From an uncultured Clostridia bacterium (GTDB lineage: Bacteria; Bacillota; Clostridia; Christensenellales; CAG-138): DNA of 5,390 nucleotides. Made by a program: the position numbers and the translations under genes. The notes under the pieces were generated by a model. The model searched no databases. It was not told where the DNA came from and saw only the letters and a program-made list of their open reading frames with translations. This document shows, piece after piece, positions 1 to 5,390 of the stretch. Numbering within the stretch: the stretch's first letter is position 1; each line of letters begins with the position of its first letter. The stretch spans positions 1 to 5,390 of the forward strand of contig CALEPU010000087.1 in the NCBI GenBank assembly GCA_937913075.1, written 5' to 3'.

Positions 1-69
1 GCGATCTCCTATGGAGGGCGCGCCGAGATCGTCGACGCGGTCAACGCCGCGATCGAGGCGGGCGAGAAG
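1..69 (+). other. UppS-like segment (internal fragment)
   Basis: The first 23 codons read AISYGGRAEIVDAVNAAIEA and then GEK. The (N/S)YGGRxEIVxA block is a hallmark of cis-prenyltransferases of the undecaprenyl diphosphate synthase family, which make the lipid carrier for cell-wall synthesis. In a normal UppS this block is followed by a further helix and the conserved arginine-serine-rich substrate site (the RTSGExRLSNF region). That region does not follow here; the frame goes into a different fold. The stretch is short, so the call rests on one motif. A complete uppS 5' part may lie to the left of the window. Confidence 0.6.
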
Positions 70-723
70 AAGCTCATGCTGATGGCCTACGAGCTTTCGG
101 ATCTGCCGGAGGTCCCCGACCTTGAGAAGAAGATCGCCGAGGCGGTGGGCTTTGACGAGGGCGACGTTGTTCTGACCGTCACCCACAACCACACCTCGCC
201 CTGCGACCGCGGTTCCCGCATGGTCGGCGAGGAGGAGCGTCAGGCGTTCCGCGAGATGTTCTTCGGGATTGAGCTGGAGGCGAGTCTCCGCGCGGCCAAG
301 ATGGCGGCCGACTCGATGAGGCCGGCGAAATACGGCTACGGCGAGATAGCCAGCGACATAAACGCAAACGAGGTCACCCACGACTCGACCATCGGCCTCT
401 ACCGCGATGAGGTCACCCACGAGCCCCACGAGTACTACTGCAAGCTGCCCGATCCCATCGACGAGCGCCTGATCGTAGTTGTGGACCCGATGCTCGCGAC
501 CGGCGGTTCCGCCTGCGAGGGCATTCGCAAGGTAAAGGAGGCAGGCTGCAGGTCCGTGCGTCTGATGTGCCTCGTTTCCGTACCCGAGGGCATTAAGGCT
601 GTGCAGGAGGCGCATCCCGACGTTAAGATATTCACCGCCGCGATAGACGACCGCCTTAACGAGCACGGCTACATAGTACCCGGTCTCGGCGACGCCGGCG
701 ACAGGATATTCGGTACGCTGTAA
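1..723 (+). CDS. Mosaic open frame (5' partial): UppS-like piece, ceramidase-like piece, Upp C-terminal half
   Basis: The frame is open from the first base of the window to a TAA at 721-723 (240 visible residues), so the true start lies outside. Three families follow each other in one frame. Residues 1-23 carry the UppS-type ISYGGRAEIVDAVN signature. Residues about 24-126 resemble part of the neutral/alkaline ceramidase N-terminal domain, with a THNHTSP motif at residues 61-67. Residues about 131-240 match the C-terminal half of uracil phosphoribosyltransferase, with the PRPP loop VVVDPMLATGGSA (159-171) and the terminal uracil-binding YIVPGLGDAGDRIFGT. None of the three domains is complete in what can be seen. 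ATG codons at 76 and 82 have no convincing ribosome binding site, so I do not start the gene there. The family assignments are recognition by eye. Whether the fusion is biological or a misassembly cannot be decided from the sequence. It lies 34 bases upstream of the first lipoprotein gene, with no terminator between. Confidence 0.7.
   Translation, partial: AISYGGRAEIVDAVNAAIEAGEKKLMLMAYELSDLPEVPDLEKKIAEAVGFDEGDVVLTVTHNHTSPCDRGSRMVGEEERQAFREMFFGIELEASLRAAKMAADSMRPAKYGYGEIASDINANEVTHDSTIGLYRDEVTHEPHEYYCKLPDPIDERLIVVVDPMLATGGSACEGIRKVKEAGCRSVRLMCLVSVPEGIKAVQEAHPDVKIFTAAIDDRLNEHGYIVPGLGDAGDRIFGTL
70..380 (+). other. Neutral/alkaline ceramidase-like N-terminal domain fragment
   Basis: Residues about 24-126 follow the pattern of the neutral/alkaline non-lysosomal ceramidase N-terminal domain: a hydrophobic strand ending in a polar turn (LMLMAYELSDLP), a helix with IAEAVGF, a strand running into THNHTSP (residues 61-67; family members usually have THTHSGP), then a long helix with AAKMAADSMRPAKYGYGE and a short INAN, comparable to the INVNR of relatives. 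In characterised ceramidases the two histidines of the T-H-x-H motif help bind the catalytic zinc; here they are His62 and His64. Full-length relatives are several hundred residues long, with further zinc ligands downstream, so this piece of about 100 residues is unlikely to hydrolyse ceramide alone. Many bacterial members of this family have no known substrate. Confidence 0.6.
370..422 (+). repeat. 14-bp direct repeat at the ceramidase/Upp junction
   Basis: The 14-mer gaggtcacccacga occurs at 370-383 and again at 409-422, exactly 39 bases (13 codons) apart and in the same reading frame, giving EVTHD and EVTHE. The pair brackets the place where the ceramidase-like sequence changes into the Upp sequence. 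The second copy lies where Upp homologues carry a comparable ETxEP stretch, so it probably belongs to upp. The first has no counterpart that I recognise. Confidence 0.85.
385..723 (+). other. upp: Uracil phosphoribosyltransferase C-terminal half
   Basis: From IGLYRDE (residue 131 on) to the end, the frame aligns by eye with about the last 110 residues of Upp, normally about 208 residues. Upp converts uracil and PRPP to UMP in pyrimidine salvage. Visible landmarks are EYYCKLPDPIDER, the PRPP-binding VVVDPMLATGGSA, APEG/VPEG-like VSVPEG, AHPDVKIFTAAIDDRLNEHG, and the terminal uracil-binding PGLGDAGDRIFGT. Missing is the N-terminal half, including the segment with the conserved arginine and the RAGLGM-type block that normally lies just before the GLYRD strand. 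The segment is well conserved and shows no frameshift, so it was under selection until recently, or the left part has been joined to it artificially. Confidence 0.9.
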
Positions 724-745
724 GGTCTTTCTGCAAATCAAATTT

Positions 746-750
746 AAGGA
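746..750 (+). promoter_or_regulatory. Ribosome binding site of the first lipoprotein gene
   Basis: The sequence aagga lies 7 bases before GTG 758 and 10 bases before ATG 761. Both spacings are workable, so the site does not decide between the two adjacent starts. ATG 761 is the more usual codon and would remove just one residue. The 34-base gap holds no hairpin and no convincing promoter. Confidence 0.6.
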
Positions 751-757
751 ATTCTCA

Positions 758-2230
758 GTGATGAAAAGCTCTTTCAGGCTGCTTGCATGCGCCTTGTCCG
801 TCATCGCTCTCGCGGTGTTTGCTGCGGGCTGTGCGGGCGGCGGCGGCAAAGGGAGGGAGGCCTCGCGCCCCTTCTCCGACAGCATATCTTATTACTATAC
901 CGGCGCGGATACCTCTACCCGCTTCATCTGCAACAGCACGCTGCTTGCGGATAAGCTCGGCGGCGAGCCTGAGGCGTTTTTGACCTGCGACGGCACGGTC
1001 GGCATTACAAGAGTCGGCACGGGGCTCTACCGTGTCGATAAGGACGGAGTGCTTATGATCCACCCCGCAGGCGTGAACAGGGCTCTGCTTTCGCTCGACG
1101 GCAATATAATAGTCTTTACGACCGCGACCGAGGTGCACGTCTACGATCACCGCACGGGGCAGGTGCAGGATATTAAGCCCGACGGCGCCGCTTCCGTCAA
1201 ATCCATAGTGCTCTCGCCGGACGGCGGCACCGTTGGCTACACCGTGCGGAGCGCGGACGGCAGTTTGACTGCTTACGCTTATTCGGACGGCGCGAGCCGC
1301 AGGCTTTCGGACAACGCCTATATTATCGGCGTTGCCGACGGCGCGGCCTGGTGGTACTACCTTACTCCCGATGCCGACGTTTACTATGCCGCAGACGGGG
1401 GGCAGAAGCGCATCGGCAGCGACGCTTCGACCGTATTCGAGTTCAACCGCGACCTCAGCGAGGTCACCTTCGATATGAACGGCGTCACCTATTTCAGCAT
1501 GGGCGGCAGGAGCGCCAAGCGCATCGCCGAGGGCAAATCGGTATTCCCCACTGCGGGCCCCTGCTCGAGCGCGCAGGGCGGAGAAGACTGCACCGCTTAC
1601 GTGCGCGACTGCGGCTCGCTGTTTGACGCCGTGTTTTACAGCTGCCGGGCCGCCGTTGACGACGAGCTTGACCGCAATGTTTACGACCTTTGGTACGTGA
1701 GCGGCACAGGCAAGGTAACCGCGCTCGCAAGAGGCGCTTATCAGTTTGCCGTTCAGACCGACGGCAACAAGCTTACCTGCCTTGTCGACAGCACGCTCTA
1801 CCGCATGGATACGGACGATCCCTCTACCTCAAAAAGCGTATGCACCAACGTATATACCTTTGCCGTATCCCGTGACGGCAGTGAGATCTACTGCATCGGC
1901 TACGACAGGAAGCTCTATTACATAAAGGACTTGGGCAAGCCCAAGGAGCTGCTCTCGGAAGCGGTGCACTGCCTGATTACCGACGAGGGCAAATGCCTTT
2001 GCATTGCCGATTATGACGGTACCGGCACGCTGTATTTTGCGGACGGAGAGAACGATCCCGTTGTCGTCGGCAGGGAGGTATATCTCGCCGAGACGAAGCC
2101 CGCCTTCTGCTGTTATTATTCCGCGCCTTACGGCGACGACTCGGGCAACAGGGTTTTCGACCTTTACTCCTCCGCCGACGGGCACAGCTTCGAGCTGCTG
2201 CTAAAGGGTGTGAAGCTCTATAACGATTGA
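758..2230 (+). CDS. Predicted beta-propeller lipoprotein, cysteine-rich paralog
   Basis: The product is 490 residues from GTG 758, or 489 from ATG 761. A lipoprotein signal peptide is clear: positive start (MMKSSFR), hydrophobic core, then FAAG before Cys25, followed by a flexible AGGGG linker. It should be lipidated at Cys25 and exposed outside the cytoplasmic membrane. The mature part has at least six repeats of a strand pattern with a D-G/S-x-hydrophobic turn: LSLDGNIIVF (111-120), LSPDGGTVGY (152-161), FNRDLSEVTF (229-238), VQTDGNKLTC (332-341), VSRDGSEIYC (370-379) and ITDEGKCLCI (407-416). Each is followed by a Y-rich strand. This is the TolB/WD40-like (PD40-type) beta-propeller style. 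No catalytic motif is visible and the ligand is unknown. The mature chain carries 14 cysteines besides the lipid Cys, far more than its neighbour. It is a full-length paralog of the next gene (shared RDLSEVT block, same C-terminal layout). Function is not recognised; sensing or binding at the cell surface is inference. Confidence 0.9.
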   Translation: MMKSSFRLLACALSVIALAVFAAGCAGGGGKGREASRPFSDSISYYYTGADTSTRFICNSTLLADKLGGEPEAFLTCDGTVGITRVGTGLYRVDKDGVLMIHPAGVNRALLSLDGNIIVFTTATEVHVYDHRTGQVQDIKPDGAASVKSIVLSPDGGTVGYTVRSADGSLTAYAYSDGASRRLSDNAYIIGVADGAAWWYYLTPDADVYYAADGGQKRIGSDASTVFEFNRDLSEVTFDMNGVTYFSMGGRSAKRIAEGKSVFPTAGPCSSAQGGEDCTAYVRDCGSLFDAVFYSCRAAVDDELDRNVYDLWYVSGTGKVTALARGAYQFAVQTDGNKLTCLVDSTLYRMDTDDPSTSKSVCTNVYTFAVSRDGSEIYCIGYDRKLYYIKDLGKPKELLSEAVHCLITDEGKCLCIADYDGTGTLYFADGENDPVVVGREVYLAETKPAFCCYYSAPYGDDSGNRVFDLYSSADGHSFELLLKGVKLYND

Positions 2231-2236
2231 TCTAAC

Positions 2237-2241
2237 GGAGG
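2237..2241 (+). promoter_or_regulatory. Ribosome binding site of the second lipoprotein gene
   Basis: A strong GGAGG lies 5 bases before ATG 2247, inside the 16-base gap after the TGA of the preceding gene. This fixes the start and argues for co-transcription with independent translation initiation. Confidence 0.88.
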
Positions 2242-2246
2242 TAAAA

Positions 2247-3680
2247 ATGCGTTACAGGATATCGGTTTTTTTGACTGCGCTGATTTTGCTTTCGGCGTTT
2301 GCCTGCGCCTGCACCGGCGGCATGGCCAAGAACGAGGGCACAAGGCTTTCCGGCAACGTGGCGAGGATTTACGAGCGCGAGGCGCGCACCTCGCACTTTG
2401 CCATCGACGGCGATATTCTGCCTGACGAGGTCAAGGGCATGGCTTATATGTCCACCTCCGCCGACGGCGAAACGAGCCTTGCATGGGTCAACAGCACGCT
2501 TTATTTCGTCAGCGAAAAGGGCGTTGATAAGCTCGGCTCCGGCATTGAAACGGCGGAGATCTCCTTTGACGGGCGAATCGCCGTCTGGCAGGACGGGCAG
2601 AGCGTTTACCGCTACACGCTCGAAGACCGCGGCATTAAGGAGATACTGACAGGCGTTGAGCGCCTGATACAGCTCAGCATCTCCCCCGACAGCAGCACGA
2701 TGCTCTGCACCGTATTGCCCGAGGGCGCTGCCGAAGGGCAGTACGTGACCACCATATTCGAGGGCGATACGAGCCGTGAGCTTTCGCGAAGCATGATATG
2801 CTTTGCCGTATCAAACGACGCGAGCATCATGTACTATTATGATATGGAAACAAGGGCTTTCACGGTGCGCAGCGGAGACGAGGTCTATGCTATCAGCAAA
2901 AATTGCTCTGCGACCACCAACTACAACTTCACGCGCGATCTTTCCGAGGTGACTTACGACGACGTAAGCGGGCTAAACCACCTTTTCTGCCTTGACACCA
3001 AGGCGGACACCACCTTGGGCAGGGGCTTCGGCGTTACCGAGAAGACCGACGTATTCAGCATATCGACCATCACGGTCTTCACCTATATCAACGACGTCAC
3101 CTCCTTCCGCGGCGGTCTCTGGTCCGAAAGGCATACCGAAGACGAAAGGACCTATTACGATATAGGCTACATCAACTCCGCAGGCGAAATAAGCTGGCTC
3201 GCAAAGGACGCGGTGCAATACAAAACCTCGCCCGATCAGAGCAAGGTCATTTATATAGACCCGTTTAAAAAGCTCGTCGAGGTAAAGGCTTTGGGCAGCA
3301 AGACGAAAACGCTTGCGAACGACGCCGCCTCCTTCGATATGAGCGGAGACATTATCTATTATGTTTCCGCCGCCAATTCGCTGTTTGCCTTAAAGGGCTC
3401 CTCCGCTGCCAAGAAGGTCGCCGGTCAGGTCAAGAGCTATGCCGCGCTTAACGGCGTCTGCGCCTTCATCACCGAGGACGGCTCACTGCATTACGCCGAG
3501 TATACCAAGGTTTCGGATGTTGCCGGCGTCTCCTCCGCAGTGCGCTTCGACAAGCGCGCATCCATGCTGATACTCTACGCCAACGAGAGTGAGTATGCGG
3601 ACGGCACCGCCATCTACGACGCCTACCTCTCCAAGGACGCAAAGACCTTTACACTTGCATTCAACGGCGTGGAGCCGTAA
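2247..3680 (+). CDS. Predicted beta-propeller lipoprotein, second paralog
   Basis: The product is 477 residues with a lipoprotein-type signal peptide (MRYRISVFLTALILLSAFAC). Two cysteines could be the lipidated one: Cys20 (AFA before it) or Cys22 (ACA before it, followed by TGG). Cys22 looks better because a glycine linker follows, as in its neighbour. The mature part repeats the same propeller-style turns: ISFDGRIAVW (105-114), ISPDSSTMLC (145-154), VSNDASIMYY (188-197), FTRDLSEVTY (228-237), TSPDQSKVIY (327-336) and FDMSGDIIYY (363-372). It aligns from end to end with the upstream lipoprotein, for example NFTRDLSEVTYD against EFNRDLSEVTFD at nearly the same position, and IYDAYLSKDAKTFTLAFNGV against the C-terminus VFDLYSSADGHSFELLLKGV. 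The pair therefore arose by tandem duplication and has diverged widely. It has only five mature cysteines besides the lipid site. No enzymatic motif is seen. The gene ends just before a terminator, so it is the last gene of the transcript. Confidence 0.9.
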   Translation: MRYRISVFLTALILLSAFACACTGGMAKNEGTRLSGNVARIYEREARTSHFAIDGDILPDEVKGMAYMSTSADGETSLAWVNSTLYFVSEKGVDKLGSGIETAEISFDGRIAVWQDGQSVYRYTLEDRGIKEILTGVERLIQLSISPDSSTMLCTVLPEGAAEGQYVTTIFEGDTSRELSRSMICFAVSNDASIMYYYDMETRAFTVRSGDEVYAISKNCSATTNYNFTRDLSEVTYDDVSGLNHLFCLDTKADTTLGRGFGVTEKTDVFSISTITVFTYINDVTSFRGGLWSERHTEDERTYYDIGYINSAGEISWLAKDAVQYKTSPDQSKVIYIDPFKKLVEVKALGSKTKTLANDAASFDMSGDIIYYVSAANSLFALKGSSAAKKVAGQVKSYAALNGVCAFITEDGSLHYAEYTKVSDVAGVSSAVRFDKRASMLILYANESEYADGTAIYDAYLSKDAKTFTLAFNGVEP

Positions 3681-3695
3681 AACGGGTGATTATTT

Positions 3696-3729
3696 AAAGC
3701 GCGGGGAGCCGATGCTCCTCGCGCTTTTT
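3696..3729 (+). terminator. Intrinsic terminator after the lipoprotein genes
   Basis: A 14-bp stem (aaagcgcggggagc at 3696-3709 against gctcctcgcgcttt at 3714-3727) with one G-U pair closes a 4-base loop (cgat) and runs into five T (3725-3729). It starts 16 bases after the TAA at 3678-3680. On the minus strand the same hairpin follows the carboxypeptidase stop by about a dozen bases, but there it has an A-C mismatch and only three T before AAAT, so it would be a weaker terminator for that gene. Confidence 0.92.
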
Positions 3730-3738
3730 ATAGTTTCG

Positions 3739-5241
3739 TCAATCGAGGTCGTAAAGCTTTTTAAATTTAGTCTTCAAATACTCGGTATAATACTTGGGGT
3801 CGAACTCCTCGCCGCAGCAGATGCGGATGAGCTCCTTGGGCTTTTTGACCATGCCGTACTTGTAGATATGATCGGTGAGCCAAGCGACGACGGTTTTAAG
3901 GTCACCCTCTTTGACGAGCTTTTCGATATCGAGCTCCTTACGCATGTGAGCCACTATCTGCGCACCGTATGCGGAGCCCAGTGAATACGAGGGGAAATAG
4001 CCGAAGCTGCCGCCCGACCAATGGCTGTCCTGCAAGCAGCCCTGCTTATCGTCGGGAACTTCCACACCGAGATACTCCTTATACAGCCTGTTCCACTCCG
4101 CGGGCAGCTCCTTTGTGGTAAGGGTGCCGTTAAAGAGGCTTTTTTCGACCTCATACCTTATCAGCACATGCAGCGAGTAGGTGAGCTCATCCGCCTCGGT
4201 CCTGATAAGCGAAGGCTCTGCGCGGTTTACGGCACGATAAAAATCATCCGCCGTTACACCATCGAGCTGCTCCGGGAAGATGCGCTTCATGCGGGGGAAA
4301 ACGAGGTCGATAAACTCCTTCGATCTGCCGATGATATTCTCATAAAGACGTGACTGCGACTCGTGCATGCCGCAGGAAGCGCCGCCGTTCAAGGGGCTCT
4401 CCTGAAGCTCGTCCGCTATGTTAAGCTCATAGGTGGCATGGCCTCCCTCATGTATAACGCTGTACATGCTGGACTCCGGCGCATCCTCATAGTAGTGGGT
4501 CGTGATGCGCATATCATGCTTGCCGAAGCCCTGGGTGAAGGGATGCTCCGTCTCGCCTATGGCGCAGTCGTCGCGGTTGATGCCCATAACGCTCATCAAA
4601 TAATCCGAAAGCTCCCTCTGCTGCGCCGCGGGATAATGCTTGCGCAGGAATGAATTATCCGGCTGCGCGCACTCGGCTATGCTGTGAATGAGAGGCACAA
4701 GCTCGCGCTTTATGGTATCGAAATAGTTGTCGAGGACGTCCATCGTGAAGCCCTCCTCGAACTCGTTGAGCCAGTAGTCATAGGGATCCTTATCGGGAGC
4801 TATGTACTTGGCAAAGCGCTTATTATACTCAATGAGCTTATTCAGATGCGGCTCAAAGGAGGCATAGTCGTTGTTGACCTTGGCTTCATGCCAAACGGCT
4901 GAGGCCTCGTTCTGTATGCGGCTGTACTCCACGAACTCCTCCATGGGGATGCAGCGGAGCTGTTTCAAGCCCTTCTGCGCCTCCTCGACCTCGCGGCAGG
5001 TGATCTCGTCAAGCTCGTCCTTATGCTCCCACAAAAAATCGAGCAGGGCAAAGTTCTCCTCCGATACGGTCATCTTATAGGTCACCTCGGAAAGCGCAGC
5101 CAAAGTCTCCCCCATGCCGGGAGCGGCATTCTTCGGCGCGGCAGTCTCCATATCATAGTACATGACGCCCATAGCGTGGTTGTAGGCGTGCATCAATGCG
5201 TTGAATTCCTTGAATTTTGCAATGGCTTCTTTGAGCTCCAT
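3739..5241 (-). CDS. Carboxypeptidase Taq, M32 family metallocarboxypeptidase
   Basis: A complete 500-residue protein, the usual M32 length. These enzymes remove residues one by one from peptide C-termini with broad specificity, using a bound divalent metal, and act in the cytosol; there is no signal peptide here. All family motifs are present in order: HPF (233-235), DMRITT (243-248), the metal-binding HEGGH (264-268), HESQSR (293-298), IRTEAD (346-351) and GCLQDSHW (401-408), followed by GGSFGYFPSYSLGSAYGAQ. His264 and His268 should bind the metal with Glu294 as third ligand and Glu265 as catalytic base. The spacing from first His to Glu (30 residues) is what I recall for the Pyrococcus enzyme. 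The start is supported by AGGAGGT six bases upstream. The gene is convergent with the lipoprotein pair and transcribed from its own promoter. A role in peptide recycling is typical for the family; a link with its neighbours is not indicated. Confidence 0.97.
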   Translation of the reverse strand: MELKEAIAKFKEFNALMHAYNHAMGVMYYDMETAAPKNAAPGMGETLAALSEVTYKMTVSEENFALLDFLWEHKDELDEITCREVEEAQKGLKQLRCIPMEEFVEYSRIQNEASAVWHEAKVNNDYASFEPHLNKLIEYNKRFAKYIAPDKDPYDYWLNEFEEGFTMDVLDNYFDTIKRELVPLIHSIAECAQPDNSFLRKHYPAAQQRELSDYLMSVMGINRDDCAIGETEHPFTQGFGKHDMRITTHYYEDAPESSMYSVIHEGGHATYELNIADELQESPLNGGASCGMHESQSRLYENIIGRSKEFIDLVFPRMKRIFPEQLDGVTADDFYRAVNRAEPSLIRTEADELTYSLHVLIRYEVEKSLFNGTLTTKELPAEWNRLYKEYLGVEVPDDKQGCLQDSHWSGGSFGYFPSYSLGSAYGAQIVAHMRKELDIEKLVKEGDLKTVVAWLTDHIYKYGMVKKPKELIRICCGEEFDPKYYTEYLKTKFKKLYDLD

Positions 5242-5247
5242 AAGGAT

Positions 5248-5254
5248 ACCTCCT
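5248..5254 (-). promoter_or_regulatory. Ribosome binding site of the M32 carboxypeptidase
   Basis: On the minus strand AGGAGGT precedes the ATG (5241-5239) by six bases. It is close to the full anti-SD complement and confirms the start. Confidence 0.93.
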
Positions 5255-5270
5255 GTAACTTGATGGGTAA

Positions 5271-5299
5271 ATTATATATGCTGTCGCGTTTTGTGTCAA
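5271..5299 (-). promoter_or_regulatory. Consensus sigma-A/sigma-70 promoter of the M32 carboxypeptidase
   Basis: On the minus strand a perfect TTGACA (5299-5294) and a perfect TATAAT (5276-5271) are separated by exactly 17 bases. Transcription should start near 5264, leaving a leader of about 23 bases that holds the ribosome binding site. No operator palindrome is evident. A second TTGACA sits 8 bases further upstream (5307-5302). Confidence 0.88.
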
Positions 5300-5305
5300 T
5301 ATGTC

Positions 5306-5341
5306 AAAAAAGGGGCTGCTGCATTAATGAGCAACAGCAGC
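5306..5341 (-). terminator. Probable intrinsic terminator of an upstream minus-strand gene
   Basis: On the minus strand GCTGCTG (5341-5335), a 13-base loop and CAGCAGC (5321-5315) form a 7-bp GC-rich stem, followed by CCC and six T (5311-5306). The loop is long for a terminator and the stem short, so it is less certain than the one at 3696. It ends right at the -35 region of the carboxypeptidase promoter, which would insulate that gene from read-through. Confidence 0.6.
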
Positions 5342-5390
5342 TTCCGTGCAGCAGTTGTCCTCGAACGCAAGTGATTTCGGCAGACGATTG
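5324..5390 (-). CDS. Possible C-terminal end of an upstream minus-strand gene (partial)
   Basis: One minus-strand frame is open from the right edge and reads NRLPKSLAFEDNCCTEAAVAH before a TAA at 5326-5324. Its stop lies inside the loop of the putative terminator, a tight but not impossible arrangement. Only 21 residues are visible and no family is recognised. The other two minus frames are also open here (one stops beyond the T-run), so the frame choice is a guess based on the stop position relative to the hairpin. Confidence 0.3.
   Translation of the reverse strand, partial: NRLPKSLAFEDNCCTEAAVAH

Noticed and set aside
76..723. Starting a gene at ATG 76 (MLMAYELS...), giving a clean 215-residue ceramidase/Upp protein
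   Set aside because: The frame is open to the left edge with a recognisable UppS motif before it, and no convincing ribosome binding site precedes 76 or 82.
755..1150. Minus-strand open frame of 131 codons inside the first lipoprotein gene
   Set aside because: It lies opposite a well-supported gene with signal peptide and propeller repeats; its translation matches nothing I recognise and is a shadow of GC-rich codon usage.
1829..2185. Minus-strand open frame of 118 codons
   Set aside because: Antisense shadow of the first lipoprotein gene, with no ribosome binding site or family motif.
3589..3984. Plus-strand open frame of 131 codons that crosses the terminator between the convergent genes
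   Set aside because: It overlaps the 3' ends of two real genes and reads through the terminator hairpin; the sequence is a shadow of both.
4021..4353. Plus-strand open frame of 110 codons, one of several opposite the carboxypeptidase
   Set aside because: It is the antisense of an M32 gene that has all family motifs; no start signal is seen.
5302..5307. Second TTGACA as the -35 box of a separate promoter
   Set aside because: No acceptable -10 hexamer lies 16-18 bases downstream of it on the minus strand.
5315..5341. Inverted repeat GCTGCTG/CAGCAGC as an operator
   Set aside because: The arms are far apart (13-base loop) and are followed by a T-run on the minus strand, which fits a terminator better.
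5327..5374. Small plus-strand frame MSNSSFRAAVVLERK
   Set aside because: Only 15 codons, no ribosome binding site, and it overlaps the minus-strand terminator.

Overview
The window looks like a piece of a GC-rich Firmicutes genome, probably an anaerobic Clostridia-type bacterium and possibly a metagenome-derived contig. The support is short intergenic gaps, Shine-Dalgarno sites of the AGGAGG type, two lipoproteins with lipobox-type signal peptides, a near-perfect sigma-A/sigma-70 promoter and factor-independent terminators. The organism is an inference; no marker gene settles it.

Layout. (1) Bases 1-723 (+) hold the 3' part of an open frame that enters from the left edge. It reads, without any stop, through three unrelated protein families: a short undecaprenyl diphosphate synthase (UppS)-like piece, about 100 residues of a neutral/alkaline ceramidase-like N-terminal domain, and the C-terminal half of uracil phosphoribosyltransferase (Upp). 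This is the strangest object here. It is either a real in-frame mosaic gene or an assembly/library chimera. (2) Bases 758-2230 and 2247-3680 (+) are two tandem paralogous lipoproteins, each predicted to be a secreted, membrane-anchored beta-propeller. They are separated by 16 bases, each has its own ribosome binding site, and they end at a strong terminator at 3696-3729. With no terminator visible between 723 and 758, all three plus-strand frames may be on one transcript. (3) Bases 3739-5241 (-) encode a complete M32-family (Taq-type) metallocarboxypeptidase, convergent with the lipoprotein genes, with its own consensus promoter at 5271-5299. (4) Bases 5306-5341 (-) look like the terminator of another minus-strand gene, whose last codons may lie in 5324-5390.

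How the genes work together: the two lipoproteins almost certainly share a role at the outer face of the cytoplasmic membrane, but the sequence does not say which. The carboxypeptidase is an independent cytosolic peptide-turnover enzyme. I see no CRISPR array, transposase, tRNA or rRNA, and no recognisable defence or conflict system. The main question worth testing is whether the 1-723 mosaic is real.
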